9,153 nucleotides of DNA from Deltaproteobacteria bacterium (GTDB taxonomy: Bacteria; Desulfobacterota_B; Binatia; UBA9968), in assembly GCA_005879255.1 (NCBI GenBank), contig VBKY01000292.1, positions 1 to 9,153 on the forward strand, written 5' to 3'. Made by a program: the position numbers and the translations under genes. This document shows, in pieces, positions 1-5,711 of this stretch. Below the pieces are notes generated by a model. It did no database searches and was not told where the DNA came from. It saw only the letters and a program-made list of their open reading frames with translations. Position 1 is the stretch's first letter; the number at the start of each line of letters is the position of its first letter.

Positions 1-1
1 G

Positions 2-211
2 GTGTGCACCTATGGTGCGAATAGTCTTGAGTCACCTGCATCGCGATTCACGATAGTTTTCTTTGGACGAGACGGGTCACGCGTCGCAGTCGGACGTGCA
101 AATGGGAATACGCATGTTATTGATGAGTTTGCAGCCAGCGGTCATCCAGCGTTCTACCTTGCAGAGGATCTAATCGCGTTAGCACGCGGTCAAACTATGA
201 ACCGGCGGTGA
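2..211 (+). CDS. 3' end of an unrecognised protein gene (partial)
   Basis: The reading frame is open from the left edge to a TGA at 209-211, giving about 69 residues. A GTG at base 2 could be read as a start, but there is no room upstream to judge it and the protein most likely begins outside the window. The visible part contains a beta-strand-like stretch (FTIVFFGRDGSRVAVG), then HVIDEF, and ends in a probable helix (FYLAEDLIALARG). It has no membrane segment and no motif I can assign. The stop lies one base before the ATG of the following methyltransferase, so the two are probably co-transcribed and translationally coupled. Base composition is lower in GC than the genes beyond position 1050, like its neighbour. 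Function is unknown; a C-terminal domain of an oxidoreductase or other metabolic enzyme is possible but not supported by a specific signature. Confidence 0.55.
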   Translation: MCTYGANSLESPASRFTIVFFGRDGSRVAVGRANGNTHVIDEFAASGHPAFYLAEDLIALARGQTMNRR

Positions 212-212
212 C

Positions 213-962
213 ATGAACGGGGTAAGACCTTGTCACGTTAAAAATCACTCAGAATTGGCGTCGGAGTGGGACCAGTTAGCCCAGGAACGACATCGCCAGA
301 TCGCGTCTGGAGAAGACATAAGTTATGAGCATGTTTTAGTCCCGACAATGTTCAACCTTCTTGAGGGAATAGACTTGACTCTCGTCTGTGACATAGGAGC
401 GGGGACCGGAAATTTCACTAACCGACTCACTAAAATCGCAACGAATGTCATGAAATTATCCTCCCGTGACGCTCGCAACGTTCAATTTGTCCAGTCTCCT
501 GTTGAAGACCTCAACGATGCTATCGTTGGAAAACAAGCAACCGCTGCTGTCGCCGTCATGACATTGATGACTGCTCCAAATTTGGAGGCATTTGCGAGAG
601 CAGTTTCAGGTCTTTTGCCAGCCGGTGGCAAGTTTGTCGCGACGCTTTCCCATCCTTGTTTTTGGCCGATGTACTGGGGATACGACTCCGAAGAATGGTT
701 CGACTACTCCAAAGAAATATTTATTGAAGGACCTTTCGTCATTTCGAGGTGTCGAACTAACGTAATAACGACTCACATTCATCGACCTGTTGGACAATAC
801 CTTCAAACATTTGCCGAATCTGGGTTTAATCTTGATGCACTCGTAGAACCAATACCCGCGCCTGAGGTGCAAGCACTTTATTCAAAACGATGGCGCTTTC
901 CTCGATTCTTAGGACTAAGTTGGACCAAAACGGGCAAGTGGATTGAAAAGGGAAGTTATTAA
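213..962 (+). CDS. Class I SAM-dependent methyltransferase, apparently missing strand beta-2
   Basis: This encodes a 249-residue cytosolic methyltransferase that would transfer a methyl group from S-adenosylmethionine to an unknown acceptor. The glycine-rich motif I is clear (VCDIGAGTGNFT, residues 58-69), as are FVQSPVEDL (92-100, the adenine-side acidic loop region) and a motif IV-like strand (AAVAVMTLMT, 111-120) followed by the usual helix and LLPAGGKFVATLSHP (134-148). In this fold motif I is normally followed by about 20 residues leading to strand beta-2, whose terminal Asp or Glu binds the ribose of SAM. Here NVMKLSSRDARNVQF (78-92) follows almost at once and that acidic strand end is not visible, suggesting a short in-frame deletion near base 450. 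The C-terminal 90 residues are a substrate-specific region rich in Trp, Tyr and Phe. ATG at 213 is the only reasonable start and sits one base after the preceding stop. GC is low for the window, which suggests a different origin from the genes downstream. The fold is certain; the substrate is unknown and activity is doubtful. Confidence 0.85.
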   Translation: MNGVRPCHVKNHSELASEWDQLAQERHRQIASGEDISYEHVLVPTMFNLLEGIDLTLVCDIGAGTGNFTNRLTKIATNVMKLSSRDARNVQFVQSPVEDLNDAIVGKQATAAVAVMTLMTAPNLEAFARAVSGLLPAGGKFVATLSHPCFWPMYWGYDSEEWFDYSKEIFIEGPFVISRCRTNVITTHIHRPVGQYLQTFAESGFNLDALVEPIPAPEVQALYSKRWRFPRFLGLSWTKTGKWIEKGSY

Positions 963-1040
963 TACAGCCCTGTTACTAAGGTCGGAAACCATTACCCGGT
1001 CACCACAAATAGACCCCTGGGCGAGAACTGAAACCAACGT

Positions 1041-1048
1041 AAAGGAGA
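1041..1048 (+). promoter_or_regulatory. Strong ribosome binding site for the MBL-fold gene
   Basis: AAAGGAGA lies four bases before the ATG at 1053 and closely matches the 16S anti-Shine-Dalgarno sequence. It fixes the start of the downstream gene and shows that this gene is translated independently of the methyltransferase, which ends 90 bases earlier. Confidence 0.7.
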
Positions 1049-1052
1049 TAAA

Positions 1053-1604
1053 ATGCGCGAGATCCTGAAAGATATCTTCACTTGGCCGTGGTTTTCGGAA
1101 CCGCACGGTTACAATTTTAACGGGCACTTCATTCGGCACGCGGATGGGAATCTTTGCGTCGATCCGGTGGAGCCGAGTGACGAGGATTTGGCGGAGCTAG
1201 CGCGGCAGGGTGTCGCGCGCATTCTCATTACCAACCGCAATCACGCGATCCATCCAGCGGACGCGCCACACGCGCGCAAGGAAGGGGCGGAGGTCGATGA
1301 TGAATTGAACCCGGGCGACAAGGTCGGTCCGTTCGTGGTGATCGACTCACCGGGGAAATCGCTGGGGGAAGTTGTGCTTCACTGGCCGGAGCGAAAAATC
1401 CTGCTCGTCGGGGACGCTGTGGTCGGCGATCCGCCTGGGAAGTGCAAGCTCTTACCGGACAAGGTGGTGGACGATCCGCCGCGCCTACGCGACAGCGCGC
1501 GTGAACTGCTTGCCCTCGACTTCGATATTTTACTGGTTGGCGATGGCGAGCCGATTCTAAAGTCTGCCAAGGAGCGGCTGCGGGAATTGGTCGAGACGTT
1601 TTAG
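1053..1604 (+). CDS. Small metallo-beta-lactamase-fold protein with degenerate metal site
   Basis: This 183-residue cytosolic protein reads like an MBL-fold hydrolase in outline: N-terminal strands with FIRHADGNLCVDPVE (26-40, the beta-hairpin that ends in an Asp), a helix, the strand ARILITNRNH (55-64), VIDSPGKSLGEVVLHW (96-111), ILLVGDAVVG (116-125) and DILLVGDGEPI (158-168). In active family members these positions carry HxHxDH, PGHTPG, a bridging GDxLF Asp, and a late His. Here HxHxDH has become TNRNH with only H64 left, the PGH His is K102, and the late His position has D164. Only H64 and D121 look like surviving ligands. Classical zinc hydrolysis is therefore unlikely; a binding role or altered chemistry is possible. 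After NRNH the chain goes straight to AIHPADAPHA, shorter than I expect from related proteins, so a small internal deletion is also possible. Codon use is GC-rich, unlike the preceding gene. The start is set by the AAAGGAGA ribosome site. Confidence 0.8.
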   Translation: MREILKDIFTWPWFSEPHGYNFNGHFIRHADGNLCVDPVEPSDEDLAELARQGVARILITNRNHAIHPADAPHARKEGAEVDDELNPGDKVGPFVVIDSPGKSLGEVVLHWPERKILLVGDAVVGDPPGKCKLLPDKVVDDPPRLRDSARELLALDFDILLVGDGEPILKSAKERLRELVETF

Positions 1605-1798
1605 CGTCCGGTAAGGTTCCAATCGTTCAAGAGATCAAGTCCTGAACATCGCTCGAACCGTTCGCGCCGTTCAAATAGATCCAGGTAGAAGCATGCGAGA
1701 ATGAGGGACCCTGAGAGGCCTCGGATTAACTGTTACGCAGAACTGCGGAATCAAAGCCGCTGTATTGAAGTCGACTGGAGGGTTCATTTGTCACGCCG
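1605..1798. other. Non-coding gap after the MBL-fold gene
   Basis: This 194-base stretch separates the convergent MBL-fold gene and the minus-strand pseudogene. I see no convincing terminator, RNA gene or frame with sensible protein content in it; a GTTCAAAT near 1667 recalls a tRNA T-loop, but no cloverleaf can be built around it. Confidence 0.4.
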
Positions 1799-2039
1799 TT
1801 ACTTCTGCGGCTTCCTTGGTTTTTCCGGAGGGGGCGCTTTGCGCGGATCATCTGCTTCGGGCAAGCAAACATAGCTCATTGTCGTGTTGCTTCCAGGTAT
1901 CCAGTTTGTCTTTCATGCTGGCCTGACATTTCGCCTCGGACCCGAGCCCTGGCGCCGCAATCCAGGTATCGGAAGTCGGGGTTTGAGTTCTGGTCCACAA
2001 TGTCCAAAGTAGGACGAGGACAAAGCCGCATTTTTTCAT
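1799..2039 (-). pseudogene. Small secreted protein gene broken by a frameshift/deletion
   Basis: Reading the minus strand from ATG at 2039-2037 gives MKKCGFVLVLLWTLWTRTQ, a typical signal peptide, then PTSDTWIAAPGLGSEAKCQA and MKDKLDTWKQHDN. In this frame it runs into a nonsensical tail and a stop at 1850-1848. At the same place (about 1879) another frame becomes open and continues MSYVCLPEADDPRK, then a Pro/Lys-rich end (APPPEKPRKPQK), to TAA at 1801-1799. The two halves read as one protein: a signal peptide, a Trp/Cys-containing exported domain, then a CLPE...DPR...PPP tail. The joint falls in the AATG shared by both frames, and part of the middle may be missing. Upstream on the minus strand, GGAAGGAG and a GGGGG run lie at 2040-2060 as a ribosome site. 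The gene runs opposite to all its neighbours. Family function is unknown to me; I associate such short exported proteins with uncultured deltaproteobacterial genomes, from memory only. An assembly error would look the same. Confidence 0.6.
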
Positions 2040-2377
2040 ATAATGCCCCCTGCTCCTTCCTGTACTTTCCTGACAACTATTCACTTAGACGACCGCCGAG
2101 CGAAGATCATTAAATTCATCAACCGATTGGTCCGGGCGCTCCGGTCGATTCCGCATCATTAATGCGCGCGGCCCTTCTCGATGCGCTTTTAGGTCCAGGG
2201 CTGCTTAACAGAGGAACCGACGTGGCATTGCTTCGTTACCATCTTTCTGTTGAATTTCTCAAGCATTTTTTTTTCCTAGGTTGGCCTCATACACGGCGCC
2301 ATCGCCCTCGCTTGACACGGCGCTCCCATGAGGCGTACACGAGGATCAAGAGGCGAGCACAGAGGAGGGAAGCAATT
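2040..2377. other. Intergenic region between the divergent small-protein gene and the amidohydrolase
   Basis: These 338 bases separate the minus-strand pseudogene start from the plus-strand amidohydrolase start and should carry promoters for both. An open frame in register with the amidohydrolase extends back to 2162, but its translation is Arg/His/Leu-rich and unlike the family. Visible details: a run of nine T at 2266-2274, a TTGACA at 2312-2317 with only a weak -10 partner near 2336, and a short direct repeat ACACGGCGC at 2291 and 2315. I see no RNA gene, terminator hairpin or operator that I can defend. Confidence 0.4.
2361..2369 (+). promoter_or_regulatory. Ribosome binding site that decides the amidohydrolase start
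   Basis: AGAGGAGGG lies eight bases before the ATG at 2378. This selects 2378 over the upstream in-frame ATG at 2162, which would add 72 residues without similarity to the family. Confidence 0.75.
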
Positions 2378-3400
2378 ATGGCAAACCATTTCGAAGTCAT
2401 AGACGCTGACGGTCACATCACGGAAGAGGACAGCCAGCTGAAAAAATATATGGACGCCCGCTACCGAGACCGAGCGGCGACGCTCACGCCAAGAGACAGC
2501 TGGGACCGATCTTTGAGTGGAACATTAGGCACCCGCGCGCGGGACGCCAAGAGCTGGCTCGATGCGATGGACAAAGGCGGCGTATCGACCGCAGTTCTTT
2601 ATCCGACCAACGGTTTAAGCGTCGGCTGGATACGCGAGCCCGACGTCGCGGTGGCGTATGCGAAAGCGTGGAATGATTTCTGTGCCGAAGAATTTCAAAA
2701 AGTCAGCCCGCGTCTGAAGGCGGTGGCGCTGGTGCCCTTCCAAGACGTGCCGGAAGCCGTCAAAGAACTGCGTCGCGCGGTGCAAGAATTGAAGCTCGTC
2801 GGTTTGATGCTCCCTGCGGTTGGTTTGCGCCTGCCGTTAGGACACGAGAGCTTCTGGCCGATCTACGAAGAAGCGCAAAAGCTCGACTGCATGGTGGGCG
2901 TGCACGCCACCGTGCGCGGGCCGCATTATTTTGCCGGCGATCTGTTCGACCAGTTCATCGAAGTTCACACGCTGTCCCACTCATTTGCCCAGATGATGCA
3001 ATGTTGCAGCTTCATGTTCCGTGGTGTCTTCGATCGCTTTCCTAAATTGCGCGTTGCGTTCATGGAAGCGGGTTGCAGTTGGGCGCCCTATTGGTTCGGC
3101 AGGATGAACGAGGAATGGGAAAAACGCGGCGCGGTCGAAGCGCCCAAGTGCAAGAAAAAACCCAGCGACTACCTGAAAGAGGGGCGCATCTACTTACACG
3201 CCGAAGACTATGAGCCGCTGATCGGCGCCACGGCCGGCCTACTCACGCATAAAGTGATCTATTACGCCTCGGATTATCCGCATTGGGACACCGAATTTCC
3301 CGAAAACATCGAGCATCTCGGCCGACGCGAAGATTTAAACGACGAAGCCAAGAAGTGGCTCTTCGCCGAATCGGCCAAGAACCTTTACAATCTGCAGTGA
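2378..3400 (+). CDS. Amidohydrolase 2 family protein (metal-dependent hydrolase/decarboxylase), copy 1
   Basis: This encodes a 340-residue cytosolic TIM-barrel enzyme of the Amidohydro_2 / COG2159 group, related to ACMSD and gamma-resorcylate decarboxylase. Barrel landmarks appear in order: VIDADGHITEE (7-17) with D11 and H13 in place of the HxH metal motif; VLYPTNGL (73-80); AVALVPFQD (115-123); GVHATVRG with H176 on strand 5; VHTLSHSF with H197 and H201; VAFMEAGCSWAPYW (226-239) with E230 where ACMSD has its catalytic His; and YASDYPHWD (296-304) with D299, the conserved metal/acid Asp. These features make a catalytically complete metal site plausible. The reaction could be hydrolysis of a cyclic amide or lactone, or non-oxidative decarboxylation of an aromatic acid; the sequence does not decide. 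The start at 2378 is supported by a strong ribosome site and by beginning just before the first barrel strand. The stop is eight bases before the dehydrogenase start, so the two form an operon. It is clearly a paralogue of the gene at 8086-9105. Confidence 0.9.
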   Translation: MANHFEVIDADGHITEEDSQLKKYMDARYRDRAATLTPRDSWDRSLSGTLGTRARDAKSWLDAMDKGGVSTAVLYPTNGLSVGWIREPDVAVAYAKAWNDFCAEEFQKVSPRLKAVALVPFQDVPEAVKELRRAVQELKLVGLMLPAVGLRLPLGHESFWPIYEEAQKLDCMVGVHATVRGPHYFAGDLFDQFIEVHTLSHSFAQMMQCCSFMFRGVFDRFPKLRVAFMEAGCSWAPYWFGRMNEEWEKRGAVEAPKCKKKPSDYLKEGRIYLHAEDYEPLIGATAGLLTHKVIYYASDYPHWDTEFPENIEHLGRREDLNDEAKKWLFAESAKNLYNLQ

Positions 3401-3408
3401 ACCGACCT

Positions 3409-4434
3409 ATGGCAACTAAGCGCAAAATTTGTTTTACCGGCCCGATGCGGACCATGGTCGCCGAAGATATCCTGCGCGACGCGGGTTGCGAGCTCGTGTT
3501 GGGGAAACCACAAGACGATTTTCGAACGTTTCGCTACGAACGCAAAGAGCTCGTCAATCTGATCGGCGACTGTCCAATCGTGTATCCTTCGGGGCGCGAT
3601 ATCATCGGCGCAGATATTCTCGACTCCTGTCCGGATCTCCAAGCGGTGGTGAAATCGAGCATCGGCATCGAAACCGTCGACGTCGACGCGGCGACGGACT
3701 TGGGTATTCTTTGCTGTAACAGCCCAACGCCGGAAAACTATATGGGTGTGGCCGAAGCAACGCTGGGGCTGATGGTAGCGCTGTTCAAGCGTCTCAAGTT
3801 CAATGAGGCGTTCATGCGCAACGGCGGCTGGAAAGAGCTGCAAAACCGGGGCACGCTCATGTTGGGAAAAACGGTTGGCATTATCGGCGTTGGCCGTATA
3901 GGCCAAAACGTCGCCAAGCGTCTCGGCGCATGGGGTATGAAGATTCTCGGTTACGATCCCTACGTGACGCAGGAAACCGTCATATCCCTCGGTATTAAGA
4001 TGGTTTCGCTGGATGAGCTCCTGAAGGAATCGGATCTAGTCACATTGCATGTAGTATTGACTAGAGAGACGCGCGGCATGATCGGTATGCGCGAGCTCAA
4101 GCTCATGAAGCCGACAGCATTTATTGTCAACACTTCCCGCGGACCTGCAATCAAAGAAGTCGATATTGTCCAAGCTTTGAATGAAAAAATCATCGCCGGC
4201 GCCGCGCTCGATGTATTCGATGAGGAGCCGATGCCGATGGACAACCCGCTCCGTCAAATCGATCCATATCGGTTGATTCTCACACCGCATAACATCGGCG
4301 CCAACCCCGGCTCGTCGGAAGCAGGTCAAAGAATGGCGGCACAAAGCATGCTCGCGATCCTCGACGGCAAGGTTCCCGATACGGTCGTTAACCCCTTGGC
4401 CATTCCACACTGGAAAGAACGATTTTGGGCCTAA
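3409..4434 (+). CDS. D-isomer-specific 2-hydroxyacid dehydrogenase (NAD-dependent)
   Basis: This 341-residue cytosolic dehydrogenase would interconvert a 2-keto acid and a D-2-hydroxy acid with NAD(H). The catalytic domain is split around a Rossmann domain as usual for the family. The dinucleotide motif is GVGRIG (160-165), and the strand-2 acidic residue is D183 in GYDPY, which favours NAD over NADP. The catalytic triad is present: R244 in NTSRGP, E273 in VFDEEP and H294 in TPHNIGA; the R-to-E spacing of 29 equals that of SerA. Substrate-loop residues SSIGIETVD (83-91) resemble phosphoglycerate-dehydrogenase-like members, but there is no C-terminal ACT domain, so it is not a classical SerA and the substrate is open. 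The ATG at 3409 follows the amidohydrolase stop by eight bases and has only a weak ribosome site, so translation is probably coupled. A longer frame back to 3283 overlaps the amidohydrolase and is rejected as the start. Context suggests it acts on the product of the neighbouring amidohydrolases. Confidence 0.92.
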   Translation: MATKRKICFTGPMRTMVAEDILRDAGCELVLGKPQDDFRTFRYERKELVNLIGDCPIVYPSGRDIIGADILDSCPDLQAVVKSSIGIETVDVDAATDLGILCCNSPTPENYMGVAEATLGLMVALFKRLKFNEAFMRNGGWKELQNRGTLMLGKTVGIIGVGRIGQNVAKRLGAWGMKILGYDPYVTQETVISLGIKMVSLDELLKESDLVTLHVVLTRETRGMIGMRELKLMKPTAFIVNTSRGPAIKEVDIVQALNEKIIAGAALDVFDEEPMPMDNPLRQIDPYRLILTPHNIGANPGSSEAGQRMAAQSMLAILDGKVPDTVVNPLAIPHWKERFWA

Positions 4435-4447
4435 TATCAACTGAACC

Positions 4448-4471
4448 ACCCTCGGCTTCGAGCGAGAGGGT
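4448..4471 (+). terminator. Possible hairpin after the dehydrogenase gene
   Basis: ACCCTC (4448-4453) pairs with GAGGGT (4466-4471), and inside it GCT-TCG-AGC forms a small inner stem. It starts 13 bases after the dehydrogenase stop, where a terminator is expected. There is no T-run after it, so it is at best a weak or Rho-assisted terminator or an mRNA-end stabiliser. Confidence 0.35.
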
Positions 4472-4514
4472 TCTGAATTGGTCGACTGGAAGTCGAGGCG
4501 GGGTTCTTGATCGT

Positions 4515-4569
4515 GAAGTGAAAACGAACCTGGATGCCGGCGTTCGCCGACATGACGAACTTTCACTTC
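4515..4569. repeat. Concentric inverted repeat (REP/MITE-like)
   Basis: Perfect 9-bp arms GAAGTGAAA (4515-4523) and TTTCACTTC (4561-4569) enclose a second palindrome, CGGCG-TT-CGCCG (4538-4549), with nearly the same centre. The inner part with its flanks (TGGATGCCGGCGTTCGCC, then ATGACGA) resembles the short dispersed palindromes common between genes in many proteobacterial genomes; this resemblance is from memory. A second small hairpin with a CGAA loop (TCGCC/GGCGA, 4568-4581) follows directly. No coding content is visible here. Confidence 0.5.
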
Positions 4570-4603
4570 GCCCGAAGGCGAGCGATTTAGACGATCCCCG
4601 AGA

Positions 4604-4641
4604 GGGACATTAAGGCGTCTGACAAGTTAACCAAATGTCCC
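4604..4641. repeat. Short inverted repeat GGGACATT / AATGTCCC
   Basis: Perfect 8-bp arms at 4604-4611 and 4634-4641 are separated by 22 bases. It lies 17 bases before the perfect palindrome at 4658. It could be part of a larger repeat element or an operator-like site upstream of the binding-protein genes; nothing visible decides between these. Confidence 0.4.
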
Positions 4642-4657
4642 AAGTCAATCCGGCGAA

Positions 4658-4686
4658 GTAGGGGCGGGTTTCAAACCCGCCCCTAC
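4658..4686. repeat. Perfect 29-bp palindrome directly before the binding-protein gene
   Basis: GTAGGGGCGGGTTT (4658-4671) and its exact reverse complement (4673-4686) flank a single central C. The palindrome ends three bases before the first possible ATG (4690) of the next gene, where a promoter or ribosome site would usually be. In RNA it would form a very stable hairpin. It resembles a REP-type dispersed repeat; there is no T-run, so it is not a standard terminator. Confidence 0.75.
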
Positions 4687-4689
4687 CAT

Positions 4690-5697
4690 ATGATGATACA
4701 CAGTGCGATGAAGCGCATATTGAAGGTCCTTTGTTTTTTCGTTGTTGAATTGGGATTTTTCTATTCCGTGTTTGGCGCGGCGGCACCGGTCGGTGTGCGC
4801 ATGGGTTATCCGCAGCCGAGCGGCGCGATGCTGCCGATCTGGGTCATGACCGAGGCTCGGCTCGACCACAAATATGGTTTTGAGCTGCAGAATATTTATA
4901 TCTCCGGCGGTGCCAGATTGACGCAGACGCTGGTTTCCGGCGACATCGATATGGCAAGCTCCGGCGGAGCCGTCGTGAATGCGGTCCTTAGTGGCGCTGA
5001 CATCGTCGGCATCGCCGCCAGTGTTCCGACCTACGGCTTTTCGCTTTATGCCCGTCCCGAGATTAAAGACGTTTCGGGCCTCAAAGGAAAAATGCTAGGA
5101 GTCATGACGAAGGGCGCTTCGTCCGATCACGCCGCCGTGGCGCTTCTCAGGCGAAACAACTTGCAGCCTGGACAGGACGTAAAATTTCTTTATCTCGGCG
5201 GCGTGCGCGAAGTTTTGGCCGCGCTCGAACGCGGCATCGTGTCCGCCGGCGTGCTATCGGCGCCGACGACACTGCTGGCGCGCCGGCTCGGCCTCAAAGA
5301 AATTATCAATATCGCCGATTTAAAATTGCCCTATGTTCATAGCGGCGTGGTCACACGCCGCGCTCTCATACGCCAGAGTCCCGATCGCGTGCGCGCCTTT
5401 CTCAAGGCCTACGTGGCGAGTATCAAGATTACCAACGAGAATCCGGAAATCAGTAAGCGCGCCTTGGCGCGCTATCTGGCGACCAACGATGGTCCGGTTA
5501 TCGATGAAGCCTATAACTCTTTTCGCGGCGTGTTTCCCAAGCTGCCCTATTTTACCGAAGAGCATATCAAGTCGGTCCTCCTGGTTACGGATCATCCCAA
5601 GGCCGCTGCCGCCGACCCCAAGGACTTCTTTGACAATCGTTTCTTAAAGGAGTTAGAAGATAGTGGATTTGTCAGAGAACTTTATGGACAACATTGA
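4690..5697 (+). CDS. Periplasmic substrate-binding protein, NMT1/TauA (NitT/TauT) type, first of tandem pair
   Basis: This encodes a 335-residue exported solute-binding protein (329 if translated from ATG 4708). It would capture a small organic solute for ABC-type uptake. A signal peptide is clear: MKRILKVLCFFVVELGFFYS with cleavage expected near VFG-AAAP. The mature part shows the family pattern: MGYPQPSGAMLPIWVMTEA at the start, then SGGARLTQTLVSGDIDMASSGG, ADIVGIAASVPTYGFSLYA, a VSGLKGKMLGVMTKGASSD segment, and FLKAYVASIKI in the second lobe; it ends in a helix, FLKELEDSGFVRELY. There is no lipobox Cys. ATGs at 4690, 4693 and 4708 are all possible; none has a good ribosome site, and the perfect palindrome lies immediately upstream. 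The stop is 14 bases before the next binding-protein gene. No permease or ATPase gene accompanies the pair in this window. The ligand cannot be predicted; thiamine-precursor, sulfonate, nitrate and phthalate-like ligands occur in this large family. Confidence 0.88.
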   Translation: MMIHSAMKRILKVLCFFVVELGFFYSVFGAAAPVGVRMGYPQPSGAMLPIWVMTEARLDHKYGFELQNIYISGGARLTQTLVSGDIDMASSGGAVVNAVLSGADIVGIAASVPTYGFSLYARPEIKDVSGLKGKMLGVMTKGASSDHAAVALLRRNNLQPGQDVKFLYLGGVREVLAALERGIVSAGVLSAPTTLLARRLGLKEIINIADLKLPYVHSGVVTRRALIRQSPDRVRAFLKAYVASIKITNENPEISKRALARYLATNDGPVIDEAYNSFRGVFPKLPYFTEEHIKSVLLVTDHPKAAAADPKDFFDNRFLKELEDSGFVRELYGQH

Positions 5698-5711
5698 GGC
5701 GGGTAACTGCG

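Noticed and set aside
1660..1690. Possible tRNA fragment around GTTCAAAT
   Set aside because: No acceptor, D or anticodon stem can be formed with the surrounding bases.
2312..2341. TTGACA promoter upstream of the first amidohydrolase
   Set aside because: The -35 is perfect, but the best -10 at 17-18 bases (GTACAC/TACACG) matches poorly, so I do not list it as a promoter.
2162..2377. In-frame 72-residue N-terminal extension of the first amidohydrolase
   Set aside because: It is Arg/His/Leu-rich, unlike the family, and the strong ribosome site at 2361-2369 marks ATG 2378 as the start.
3283..3408. Longer start for the 2-hydroxyacid dehydrogenase overlapping the amidohydrolase
   Set aside because: The extra residues are an out-of-frame reading of the amidohydrolase C-terminus, and the family fold begins at KRKICFTGPM just after ATG 3409.
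3385..3906. Long minus-strand open frame (173 codons) under the dehydrogenase
   Set aside because: It lies wholly on the opposite strand of a well-supported gene, has no recognisable motif, and its composition is that of an antisense shadow. The same holds for minus-strand frames at 4036-4566, 6791-7402 and 7502-7927.
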